The notes beneath the pieces were generated by a model. That model worked only from the letters and a program-made list of their open reading frames with translations, searched no databases and had not been told where the DNA came from. The translations under genes were made by a program, and so were the position numbers. From Ignavibacteriota bacterium (GTDB lineage: Bacteria; Bacteroidota; Ignavibacteria; SZUA-365), in contig JACRFB010000063.1 of NCBI GenBank assembly GCA_016218045.1, positions 1-64,000 of the forward strand: a DNA stretch of 64,000 nt, read 5' to 3'. The stretch's first letter is position 1. The number at the start of each line of letters is the position of its first letter. Below, one piece after another: positions 56,472 through 64,000 of this stretch.

Positions 56472-57473
56472 ATGCGCACACAATCCGGATATTTCACTCG
56501 ACTGACAGCCCTCGCGGGTATTCTCGCGTTGCTGGCGAGCTTCCAGCTTCGCGCCGGAAACGAACCAGGTCACGGGGAGCATTCGACATCCGACACGGCG
56601 GCTGCCGTAGCGGCTCACGGTGACGATGCGCATCATGCGGGCGCGCACGACGTGAGCAGTCTCACGCCGAAAGAAGAGATGATGTCGATTCTCGAGCACA
56701 AGGTCGAGAACACGCCCTATATCCACGAATGGCCGTTTCCAATGGTGGAACTGCCAACGAATTGGGTGGTGAACATTGCCGGTTTTTCGCTGAATCTGTC
56801 GCCGACACGTCACCTCGTGTACATGTGGATCGCCGGTCTGCTCACGGTGTTCATGACCGTGCTCGCCGCGCGTAAAAACGCGGGCAAGACTGTTCCCAGG
56901 GGCTTCGGCAACATGATCGAGGCGATGATTGTTTTTATTCGCGACGAAGTCGCCGCGCCATTCCTGGGCCATGATACCAAGCGGTATCTTCCGCTTCTTC
57001 TTACATTTTTCTTTTTCATCGCGACGATGAATCTCGTTGGTCTGCTGCCTTTCGGCGCGACCTCGACAGGCAATATCGCGGTGACAGCAGGACTCGCCAT
57101 CATCACATTTCTTATGATGATCGGCGGCGGTATGCGTGCCAACGGCGTCTTCGGGTACATGAAAGGCATCGTGCCTCACGGTTTGCCGTGGCCGCTGTAC
57201 ATCATCATGATACCAATCGAAGTGATGGGCATGTTCACAAAGCCCTTCGCCCTGACCGTCCGTCTCTTCGCGAACATGGTGTCCGGCGGCCTTGTGATCG
57301 GTGCCTTTTACGCGCTGATTTTCGGACTCGACACCGTGGCGGTCGCGCCGCTGTCGCTGGTATTTCTGCTCTTCATGTCGCTGCTCAAGATTTTTGTGTG
57401 CCTTCTTCAGGCATATATCTTCACGATGCTCTCGGCGTTCTTTATCGGAATGTCCGTTCACCAGGAGCATTGA
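56472..57473 (+). CDS. atpB: ATP synthase F0 subunit a
   Basis: A 333-residue membrane subunit of the proton channel. The key arginine is in LTVRLFANMVSGG at residue 264. Segments near 175-195 (LLTFFFFIATMNLVGLLPFG) and near 305-325 fit the family. The N-terminus is unusual: residues 1-28 look like a signal peptide and about 30-60 form a His/Asp-rich region (GHGEHS and HGDDAHHAGAHD), making the protein longer than the roughly 250-270 residue norm. Confidence 0.95.
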   Translation: MRTQSGYFTRLTALAGILALLASFQLRAGNEPGHGEHSTSDTAAAVAAHGDDAHHAGAHDVSSLTPKEEMMSILEHKVENTPYIHEWPFPMVELPTNWVVNIAGFSLNLSPTRHLVYMWIAGLLTVFMTVLAARKNAGKTVPRGFGNMIEAMIVFIRDEVAAPFLGHDTKRYLPLLLTFFFFIATMNLVGLLPFGATSTGNIAVTAGLAIITFLMMIGGGMRANGVFGYMKGIVPHGLPWPLYIIMIPIEVMGMFTKPFALTVRLFANMVSGGLVIGAFYALIFGLDTVAVAPLSLVFLLFMSLLKIFVCLLQAYIFTMLSAFFIGMSVHQEH

Positions 57474-57529
57474 CAGACACGTCAGTCACAGTTACTTCAC
57501 CATTTCATCAGTTTCAACGGAGGAATCCC

Positions 57530-57751
57530 ATGGAGGGTCTGTCTCATCTCGCCGCCGGTCTGGGCGCAGCCATTGTTGTCGTCGGTGCCGGTCTCGGTAT
57601 CGGCAAGCTTGCCGCCGCAGCGCTTGAAGCGATCGGTCGTCAGCCGGAAGCCGCCGGCGATCTCCGCGGCGCGATGATCATCATGGCAGCGCTTATCGAA
57701 GGTATCGCGCTCTTCGCCGTGGTGGTCTGTCTGCTTCTCGCTATCAAGTAA
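57530..57751 (+). CDS. atpE: ATP synthase F0 subunit c
   Basis: A 73-residue double-hairpin protein. The glycine-rich first helix (AAIVVVGAGLGIGK), the polar loop RQPEA at 37-41 and the ion-binding Glu at 57 (ALIEGIALFAVV) are all present. The polar set typical of sodium-binding c-rings is not obvious, so proton coupling is more likely. A GGAGGA site precedes the ATG. Confidence 0.97.
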   Translation: MEGLSHLAAGLGAAIVVVGAGLGIGKLAAAALEAIGRQPEAAGDLRGAMIIMAALIEGIALFAVVVCLLLAIK

Positions 57752-57814
57752 CAGGGCGGCCGGCACGATCCGGCCACATGACCCCGCTTCTTTCAGCTTC
57801 ACGGAGCCACCACC

Positions 57815-58309
57815 ATGGATAAACTGTTGATGCTTGAACCGGGGATGATTATCTGGACGTTCATCACGTTCGGATGTCTCCTGTTCATTCTGAAAAAATT
57901 TGCATGGAAGCCGCTGCTCGCCTCTCTCGAGAAGAGGGAAGAGGGCATCCGTTCCACTTTGCAGCGCACGGAACATGCGCGCGAAGAGGCGGAGGCACTG
58001 CTTGCGGAGCATCGCAAGATCATGCAGTCGTCGGAACTCGAGGCGCGCCGCATCATCGATGAGGCGAGGCAATCGGCCGACAAGGTGCGCGACGAGATCC
58101 TCGCCAAGGCGGAGGAGCAGGCGCGCATGATGACCACGCAGGCGAAGGCCGATATTCAGCGTGAGAAGGAAACCGCCCTCGCCCAGCTCCGCAGTGAAAT
58201 CGCGGATCTCGCCATTCTCGCGGCGTCGCGCATCCTGAAGGAGAACCTCGACGAGACGCGCAACAAGGCGCTCGTGGAATCCTTCATCGCCGACCTTCCC
58301 AAGAATTGA
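57815..58309 (+). CDS. atpF: ATP synthase F0 subunit b
   Basis: A 164-residue protein: one N-terminal membrane segment (MIIWTFITFGCLLFILKKF) and a long charged helix rich in Glu, Ala and Arg for the peripheral stalk. The IDEAR and AEEQARMM heptads are typical. A GGAG site precedes the ATG. Confidence 0.95.
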   Translation: MDKLLMLEPGMIIWTFITFGCLLFILKKFAWKPLLASLEKREEGIRSTLQRTEHAREEAEALLAEHRKIMQSSELEARRIIDEARQSADKVRDEILAKAEEQARMMTTQAKADIQREKETALAQLRSEIADLAILAASRILKENLDETRNKALVESFIADLPKN

Positions 58310-58327
58310 CCTGACCGAGGCGGACGA

Positions 58328-58873
58328 ATGCTCATCTCCCGTGTCGCTCGGCGCTACGCGCTCGCAATGTTCGATTCCCTGCCCGAGGGCGAGGAACGTG
58401 CAAAGATCTTTGCATCGCTGGCTGATCTCCACGACATTTTCCACTCGTCGCGTGAACTGCAGCATTTCTTTGCGTCGCCCATCATTCCTTTCTCAAAGAA
58501 GGAACAGGTGCTCGAAATCCTCTTCCGCGATCGTGTTGTTCCGGCGATTTACGACATGCTGCAGTTCCTCCTCGTCAAGCGGCGTGAAGGTCTGCTGCAC
58601 GAAATCATCGAGGCGATCTTCGAGCTCGATAAAATCCACCGCGGTGTCACTACCGTCGACGTCCAGTCACAATCGTCCATGCCCCCTGAACAGCGCGAGC
58701 ATCTCGAGAAAAAACTCGCCGAGCTTACGGGCGGACCAGTCAGCGCATCCTATTCCGAAGACTCCGGTCTGATCGGAGGTCTCGTCGTGCGTGTCGGTGA
58801 CACCGTGTACGATGGAAGCGTGCGCCGCCAGTTGCAACGGCTGCGCGCGAGATTCATCAGCGGCGCCGCCTAG
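58328..58873 (+). CDS. atpH: ATP synthase F1 subunit delta
   Basis: A 181-residue subunit joining the peripheral stalk to F1. RVARRYALAMFD at the start, a central helical region, and the C-terminal strand-turn signature (SEDSGLIGGLVVRVGDTVYDGSV near 148-170) match the family. GAGG precedes the ATG. Confidence 0.95.
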   Translation: MLISRVARRYALAMFDSLPEGEERAKIFASLADLHDIFHSSRELQHFFASPIIPFSKKEQVLEILFRDRVVPAIYDMLQFLLVKRREGLLHEIIEAIFELDKIHRGVTTVDVQSQSSMPPEQREHLEKKLAELTGGPVSASYSEDSGLIGGLVVRVGDTVYDGSVRRQLQRLRARFISGAA

Positions 58874-58921
58874 TTTTTCTCCCAGTCATTCCAGGCACTC
58901 CATACCAAAGGCATCGTTCCC

Positions 58922-60484
58922 ATGTCAGAAGTTCGTCCCGACGAAGTATCAGCAATTCTCCGCAAACAGCTCAGCGGATTCGACAGCGAAGTCGACATCT
59001 ACGAAGTCGGCACAGTCCTCCAGGTGGGGGATAGCGTCGCGCGCGTCTATGGATTGACGCGGTGTATGGCAGGTGAGCTGATTGAGTTTCCGAACGATGT
59101 TTTCGGCATGGCGCTGAATCTGGAAGAAGACAACGTGGGCTGCATTCTGTTCGGCGAATCGTCGCGCGTGAGCGAGGGTGATACGGTGAAGCGCACCGGC
59201 CGCGTGATGTCGATCCCCGTTGGCGAGGACATGCTCGGGCGTGTCATCAATCCTCTGGGCCAACCCATCGACGGGCGCGGTGTGATCCACACCGATCAAC
59301 TGATGCCGATCGAGCGGAAGGCGCTTGGTGTGATTCAGAGGCAGGCCGTGAAAGAACCGCTGCAGACTGGCATCAAGGCCATCGACTCGATGATCCCCAT
59401 CGGCCGCGGACAGCGCGAGCTTATCATCGGAGACCGTCAGACAGGCAAGACCGCGATCGCGCTCGACACGATCATCAACCAGAAGTACACGCATACGGAA
59501 GAGGCGCGACGCCGCGGAGTGAATCCCGTGTATTGCATCTATGTCGCTATCGGGCAGAAGGGATCGACCGTTGCGCAGGTGTACACGAAGCTGCAGGAAG
59601 AAGGCGCGATGGCCTACACCACCATCGTCACTGCCAATGCAAACGACCCGGCTCCGATGCAGTACATCGCGCCGTATTCTGGGGCAACGATCGGCGAGTA
59701 TTTCCGTGATGCCGGCCGCCACGCGCTGGTCATTTATGACGATCTTTCGAAGCAGGCGTCAGCATACCGCGAAATTTCGCTTCTGCTCCGCCGCCCGCCG
59801 GGCCGTGAAGCATATCCCGGCGACGTGTTTTATCTGCACTCACGCCTGCTCGAGCGTGCGTCGAAGCTCAGCGAAGAACTCGGCGGCGGCAGTCTCACAG
59901 CGCTTCCCATTATCGAAACGCAGGCTGGCGACGTTTCGGCGTACATCCCCACGAATGTGATCTCGATCACGGACGGACAGATTTACCTTGAGCCCGGCCT
60001 GTTCAACGCGGGCCAGCGACCCGCCGTAAACGTCGGTATTTCGGTCTCACGTGTGGGCGGCAACGCACAGGTGAAAGCCATGCGCAAGATTGCCGGTTCC
60101 TTGCGCCTCGATCTCGCGCAATACCGCGAACTCGAGGCCTTCGCAAAATTCGGCTCCGACCTCGACAAGGCCACGCAGCAGCTCCTGCGCCGCGGCGCAC
60201 ATCTCCTCGAACTGCTCAAGCAGGGCCAGTACAAGCCGATGCCGATCGAGGAGCAGATCATCAGCATTTTTGCGGGTGTGAAGGGCTTCACGGATGAAAT
60301 TCCGCTGCCGCATGTGCCGCGTTTTGAACAGGAATTTCTGGAATTGATGCGTTCGCGCCACCGTGACGTGCTCGATCTGATCGCCGACACGCGCGAGATC
60401 AACGACGAAACCGCCGCGAAGCTCGAGCAGGCATTACGCGATTTTGCAGCATCCTTCTCCCTCTCACTCTCGGCGGGTGCCTGA
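58922..60484 (+). CDS. atpA: ATP synthase F1 subunit alpha
   Basis: A 520-residue nucleotide-binding subunit. The P-loop is [11 protein letters not shown] near 170, and [18 protein letters not shown] and [19 protein letters not shown] follow. The Arg finger region [11 protein letters not shown] is near 365-375. Length and order agree with the family. The beta partner (atpD) is not in this window. Confidence 0.98.
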   Translation: MSEVRPDEVSAILRKQLSGFDSEVDIYEVGTVLQVGDSVARVYGLTRCMAGELIEFPNDVFGMALNLEEDNVGCILFGESSRVSEGDTVKRTGRVMSIPVGEDMLGRVINPLGQPIDGRGVIHTDQLMPIERKALGVIQRQAVKEPLQTGIKAIDSMIPIGRGQRELIIGDRQTGKTAIALDTIINQKYTHTEEARRRGVNPVYCIYVAIGQKGSTVAQVYTKLQEEGAMAYTTIVTANANDPAPMQYIAPYSGATIGEYFRDAGRHALVIYDDLSKQASAYREISLLLRRPPGREAYPGDVFYLHSRLLERASKLSEELGGGSLTALPIIETQAGDVSAYIPTNVISITDGQIYLEPGLFNAGQRPAVNVGISVSRVGGNAQVKAMRKIAGSLRLDLAQYRELEAFAKFGSDLDKATQQLLRRGAHLLELLKQGQYKPMPIEEQIISIFAGVKGFTDEIPLPHVPRFEQEFLELMRSRHRDVLDLIADTREINDETAAKLEQALRDFAASFSLSLSAGA

Positions 60485-60487
60485 TCC

Positions 60488-61393
60488 ATGGCGAACCTTC
60501 GCGAAATCCGACGGCGCATCGCGGGAATTCGAAGCACTTCGAAGATCACGCAGGCGATGAAGCTCGTTGCGGCTGCGAAGCTGCGCCGCGCGCAGGACTC
60601 CATCATCTCGGCGCGTCCCTACGCGCGACATCTCCGCGGTCTCATGAAACACATGCTCGCACGTGTGGACCGCGCAAGCCTCCCTCTGTGGTTCGAGGGG
60701 CGCGATGATGCGGCTGTGCTTATCGTGGTTGTTACAGCCGACCGTGGCCTCTGCGGCGCCTTCAACACCAACGTCATCAAGGCCGCAGTCGACCGTATTG
60801 AACGTGTCTATGCAGACAAACACGCCGAAGGCAAGGTGCGCCTGGTGTGTGTCGGACGGCGCGGCTACCAGTTTTTTGTCAAGCGCGATATCGAGGTGGT
60901 GGGCAAACATCTGGGCATTGTGAATGCGCCCGACCATGCCGCGGCAAAAGTCATCATCGACGAGATCCTCGCGACATACATGTCGGGAGAAATTGGTACT
61001 GTCGAGGTGATATACAACGAGTTCAAATCCATCATCCAGCAGAGGCTGCAGGTGGAAACGTTGTTGCCGATACCCGCGGAAGAAGTGCCCGCAGTCGAGG
61101 CACACGGTCATACGTTCCACAGTTTTGTGGATTACATCTACGAGCCATCGGAACAGGCGTTGATGGAATTCCTCATACCGAAACAGCTCAATTTCCAGAT
61201 GCTCCGCGTGCTGCTCGAATCAAACGCGGCGGAGCAGGGCGCCCGCATGACCGCGATGGACGCTGCGACGAGCAATGCGAAGGACCTCATCAACCGCCTC
61301 CAGCTCGAATACAACAGCGCGCGTCAGGCGAGCATCACCAAGGAAATCCTCGAGATCGTCGGCGGAGCCGAGGCGTTGCGCAAGAGCGACTAG
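60488..61393 (+). CDS. atpG: ATP synthase F1 subunit gamma
   Basis: A 301-residue rotor subunit. Family landmarks are RRRIAGIRSTSKITQAMKLVAAAKLRR near the N-terminus, VTADRGLCGAFN near 77-88, and the C-terminal helix ARMTAMDAATSNAKDLINRL. It starts 3 bp after the atpA stop and closes the operon, followed by a terminator; no atpD or atpC follows. Confidence 0.97.
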   Translation: MANLREIRRRIAGIRSTSKITQAMKLVAAAKLRRAQDSIISARPYARHLRGLMKHMLARVDRASLPLWFEGRDDAAVLIVVVTADRGLCGAFNTNVIKAAVDRIERVYADKHAEGKVRLVCVGRRGYQFFVKRDIEVVGKHLGIVNAPDHAAAKVIIDEILATYMSGEIGTVEVIYNEFKSIIQQRLQVETLLPIPAEEVPAVEAHGHTFHSFVDYIYEPSEQALMEFLIPKQLNFQMLRVLLESNAAEQGARMTAMDAATSNAKDLINRLQLEYNSARQASITKEILEIVGGAEALRKSD

Positions 61394-61419
61394 CGAGCCG
61401 CTGGTCTTTCCAATGAATC

Positions 61420-61450
61420 ACAGGTCCTCCCTCAAGGAGGACCTGTGTGT
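61420..61450 (+). terminator. Terminator of the ATP synthase operon
   Basis: An 11-bp stem, ACAGGTCCTCC with its complement around CTCAA, followed by GTGTTTT. It lies 27 bp past atpG. Confidence 0.88.
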
Positions 61451-61606
61451 TTTCGGTCGAAGCCGAGTGCAACGCGTTCTGCGCGTAGGGGTATCAGACG
61501 GTTCATGCCACATGTGTGTGTACTGCGGGGCGCATCAGTGTGCTCCGAAAGGAGATGGAGCAAGACTCGACAGAGTGCGTTACGCACGGATCGAAGCCGA
61601 TACAAC

Positions 61607-61637
61607 AAAAAAGCCCCGCCGATTGGCGGGGCTTTTT
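61607..61637. terminator. Bidirectional terminator
   Basis: A 13-bp stem, AAAAAGCCCCGCC with its complement around GATT, with A/T tracts on both sides. It serves the minus-strand type IX substrate gene. The 160 bp between the two terminators hold no gene I can see. Confidence 0.88.
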
Positions 61638-61656
61638 CTTGAGCATGTCTCAGAAT

Positions 61657-63030
61657 TTATTTCTCAAGCACCATGCGTGCAGTGGTGATACCGGCCGACG
61701 AGAAGAGGTGTGCATAGTATATGCCGCTCGGCAGTGCAGTGGCGTCGAAGGAAACCGTGTGCTGACCGGCGTCGAGAAGCTGCGCATCGTACACAACCGC
61801 CACTTCACGTCCGGCCGCGTCGAACACGCTGAGCGAAATCGTCTCGGTCTGCTGCAGGGAGAATGTGATGTTGGTGGACGGGTTGAAAGGATTCGGGAAG
61901 TTGCGAACCAGATTGAAGGATCCGCGCTGTGCGGCAACCGACACCACGGTCGAGTACTCGTATTTTCCGTCGCGATCGACCTGGCGCAGGCGGTACGACA
62001 CTGTCGCATCGGCGCGCGGGGCGTCGGTGAAGCTATACTGCTGCGGTGTGTTCACTGTGCCGTGGCCGTCGACGAAGCCGAGGTTTTCCCAGGTCTGACG
62101 GTTGTATGAGCGCTCGACGAAGAAGCCGTGATTATTCTTTTCTGTCGAGGTGCGCCAGTTCAACTGCACCTTGCCGTTCAGACGGTTGGCAGTGAATGCG
62201 GTCAGCTCGACAGGGAGCGGCTTGGTAATTCCGAAGTTGTCGAGACCCCAAATCTGGCAATTGTGCGCGTTGTTTCCACCCTGATTCGACGGATCGCCTG
62301 GTGAGAAAACGACCGCAAGATAAATGCTCGCATTCGGGGCGAGGAGATAGCTGCCAAAATCGATGGTTGACGAAACGGGGATCTTCGAGATGGGATAGCC
62401 GTTCACCGCGTTCGAGTTGCTCGCATCGGGGTTGAAGAGTTTCGCCGTGTTCGTGACTGCAACCCAGCCCAATGTCGGATCGGTGTTGGTCTCGGAAAAC
62501 GACGTGGGAGAGCCGTTAAAGGTGTAATACATCTGGACGAGTGTCCCTGTCGCGTTTACATCGTTACGATATTTTTCGAGTTCGTAGGCGACTTCCATGC
62601 CCGTGAGGTCGTAGTTGTAGTTGTTGTACAACTGCACCATCACGTTTTGGCTGTACGCGTTCGAGCGGGGGCGCACTGCGAGGGCACGGTCGGCGGTTGG
62701 ATTCATCGGATCATATTCAAGATCGACAGAGGCGTTGTCCGAGCGGGCGTTGTGATACATGTTGCTGCCCAGAGGGAGGGGATATGAACCGACAACATAA
62801 TCGACATCGTAGTATGTCTGGCTGGTGTTGCTGTAGCCGGTCACATACCGATAGTTGTTCGGTGAACGAGTGATCAGCCAACCTGACGGAAGGGCCTGGC
62901 CGGTTCCGAGACCGCTGGTGCCGTTGAATGTCTGCACGTAGTTCTGAATCGGCAGTTGCGCGAATGTATCAACGCTTCCAATCACGGTGATCGCAATGAG
63001 CAGGGCGATGATGCTGGTTGCCATTTTCAT
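61657..63030 (-). CDS. Type IX secretion substrate with C-terminal sorting domain
   Basis: A 457-residue exported protein with a signal peptide (IIALLIAITVIGSVDTFA before QLP). The N-terminal half (FNGTSGLGTGQALPSGW near 30, then beta-rich sequence) resembles jelly-roll or anchor-type surface domains. A fibronectin-type part follows (LTAFTANRLNGKVQLNWRTS near 275). The last 85 residues are a type IX sorting domain: VRNFPNPFNPSTNITFSL and the closing SAGITTARMVLEK. It would cross the outer membrane by the T9SS, whose machinery is not here. The first of two nearby ATGs with GAGG upstream is used; longer in-frame starts are unsupported. Confidence 0.88.
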   Translation of the reverse strand: MKMATSIIALLIAITVIGSVDTFAQLPIQNYVQTFNGTSGLGTGQALPSGWLITRSPNNYRYVTGYSNTSQTYYDVDYVVGSYPLPLGSNMYHNARSDNASVDLEYDPMNPTADRALAVRPRSNAYSQNVMVQLYNNYNYDLTGMEVAYELEKYRNDVNATGTLVQMYYTFNGSPTSFSETNTDPTLGWVAVTNTAKLFNPDASNSNAVNGYPISKIPVSSTIDFGSYLLAPNASIYLAVVFSPGDPSNQGGNNAHNCQIWGLDNFGITKPLPVELTAFTANRLNGKVQLNWRTSTEKNNHGFFVERSYNRQTWENLGFVDGHGTVNTPQQYSFTDAPRADATVSYRLRQVDRDGKYEYSTVVSVAAQRGSFNLVRNFPNPFNPSTNITFSLQQTETISLSVFDAAGREVAVVYDAQLLDAGQHTVSFDATALPSGIYYAHLFSSAGITTARMVLEK

Positions 63031-63406
63031 GAATGTAGCCTCGTATGAAATATTTTGAAGTGTTTGCACGTTGGAATTCATAACTGCACAGCTTTTAACG
63101 ATAATCATGCCAGAGATATGTGTCGAAAAAATGTTCGAAATATCGACAGAATGACCACTTTTGGACAGTTCAAGACGGCAACTCAAAAATGTGCTGTTCC
63201 AAAAGAAAACACGGGAGGGTCTGTGTTCATTTTTATAACAACGTGTGCAACCATTCCCGCCTTCCTGTTTTGCATTGATACGCCGTGAATTGGTTGCTGT
63301 ATCACTCCTGTCCAAGGAGGAAGCGCCGTTTTGCCTTGGCATTGTTCCCTCCTGATAGTATGTTGCGTTGATGTTGCAGGTTTCTAACGAGGCAAGGCAG
63401 GTTGAT
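63031..63406. other. Divergent intergenic region, lower GC
   Basis: 376 bp between divergent genes with clearly lower GC than the rest of the window and several A/T runs. No gene or RNA was recognised. It probably holds the promoters of both flanking genes. Confidence 0.6.
63336..63366 (+). promoter_or_regulatory. Candidate promoter of the DsbD-like gene
   Basis: TTGG at 63336-63339, 19 bp, then TATGTTGC at 63359-63366, 40 bp before the ATG. Confidence 0.35.
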
Positions 63407-64000
63407 ATGACATTCCGCACTTTCACACTGTTCAGTTTTGTATCTCTATTAACGATCGGAGCGGCCTCTTCGCTATGGGCGCAGGAAGTGGCCACATGGT
63501 CGGCTTCGATCGAGCAATCCTCGGTGAAACCGGGCGAACAGGTGCTAGTGAAAGTGAGGGCGGTAATTAACGAGAAGTGGCATATCTACTCGGCCACTCC
63601 GATGGAAGAAGGACCGGAAGCAACAAGTATCGAGTTCTCTGCGTCATCCGCCCTGAAACGCAAGGGTGCGATTCGGCAACCGAAACCGATCGTGAAATTT
63701 GACGAGGCGTTCAGTCTCAATACCGAATTCTTCGAAAAAAAGGTCACATTTTCGGTGCCTGCGGTGGTGAAGAGCAACGCCAAACCCGGTGAGCAGAAGG
63801 CCGTTGTCGAAGTGACCTTTATGGCCTGCAACGACCGGCTCTGTATTCCGCCGAAAACGATAGAAGTTCCGTTATCACTCACCGTGGGCGAAGCGGACCC
63901 GGGTTCGGTGGCGGCCGATGAAACCGCTGATGATACAACCGCGACGATCGCGGCTGACACGAAGAGCAGCGGCACATCCGTTACAACCACGCCTCCCGCC
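63407..64000 (+). CDS. DsbD-like thiol:disulfide interchange protein, N-terminal part (cut by window end)
   Basis: An open frame of 198 codons continues off the right edge. A signal peptide (LTIGAASSLWA before QEV) leads into an immunoglobulin-like domain: VKPGEQVLVKVRAVINEKWHIYSAT near 38-62, and VEVTFMACNDRLCIPPKTIEV near 135-155. The CNDRLC pair corresponds to the redox cysteines of the DsbD alpha domain, which passes electrons from the membrane domain to periplasmic partners. A Thr/Ala/Asp-rich linker begins near 170. The membrane and thioredoxin domains would lie beyond the window. Confidence 0.8.
   Translation, partial: MTFRTFTLFSFVSLLTIGAASSLWAQEVATWSASIEQSSVKPGEQVLVKVRAVINEKWHIYSATPMEEGPEATSIEFSASSALKRKGAIRQPKPIVKFDEAFSLNTEFFEKKVTFSVPAVVKSNAKPGEQKAVVEVTFMACNDRLCIPPKTIEVPLSLTVGEADPGSVAADETADDTTATIAADTKSSGTSVTTTPPA

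Noticed and set aside
61447-61606. A small gene or tRNA between the two terminators after atpG
   Set aside because: No cloverleaf, start signal or coding bias could be seen.

Overview
The window looks like a chromosomal segment of a high-GC member of the Bacteroidota/Chlorobiota/Ignavibacteriota side of the FCB superphylum; a Kapabacteria- or Ignavibacteria-like genome is my best guess. The reasons are a type IX secretion C-terminal signal with an FPNPFNPST motif (61657-63030), a DUF5686 outer-membrane protein and a TonB-dependent receptor with carboxypeptidase-like N-terminal domains, a TonB/ExbB/ExbD operon, an F-type ATP synthase cluster ending at gamma without beta and epsilon, and several start regions with a TTTG - about 19-21 bp - TAnnTT promoter pattern known from Bacteroidota. 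I found no rRNA, tRNA, insertion sequence, phage or CRISPR.

Layout: 1-1961 is a gene-free repeat island (two inverted blocks, a 21-bp tandem array, smaller repeats). 1962-18021 holds three large PEP/pyruvate-binding-domain proteins interleaved with two glutamate dehydrogenases of different subfamilies, plus a DUF5686 protein, a glyoxalase-fold protein and an exported YciI-like protein. The two dehydrogenases each stand head to head with one of the large proteins, as mirror images. 18090-25180 has a lipoprotein with Cys-rich repeats, a small membrane protein, a zinc/manganese ABC importer (znuABC-like) and a Ycf48/BNR-repeat exported protein. 25181-32831 is a mixed housekeeping and stress stretch: AlkD-like DNA glycosylase, a methyltransferase joined in frame to a glyoxalase-fold domain, MarR regulator, pirin, TerC, Rsm22-like methyltransferase, GT39 glycosyltransferase.

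32932-36047 is a compact hpnCDE squalene-synthesis operon, followed by mnmA, a small beta-barrel protein, an M20 dipeptidase, a THUMP-like methyltransferase, a TonB-dependent receptor, and a sugar phosphotransferase with a small membrane protein. 52465-44784 (minus strand) is a tightly coupled six-gene operon: TPR protein, beta-barrel, HU-like membrane protein, ExbB, ExbD, TonB. It reads as a dedicated proton-motive-force-driven envelope machine. Then come a MoxR/RavA-type ATPase with a VWA partner, the ATP synthase operon (atpZ-atpI-like-atpBEFHAG), a type IX secretion substrate, and the start of a DsbD-like gene cut by the window edge.

The strongest candidates for an undescribed system are the paired receiver/PEP-binding proteins with glutamate dehydrogenases and the TPR/barrel/HU-TM/ExbBD/TonB operon. 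All functional assignments rest on reading the sequence; no database search was run.
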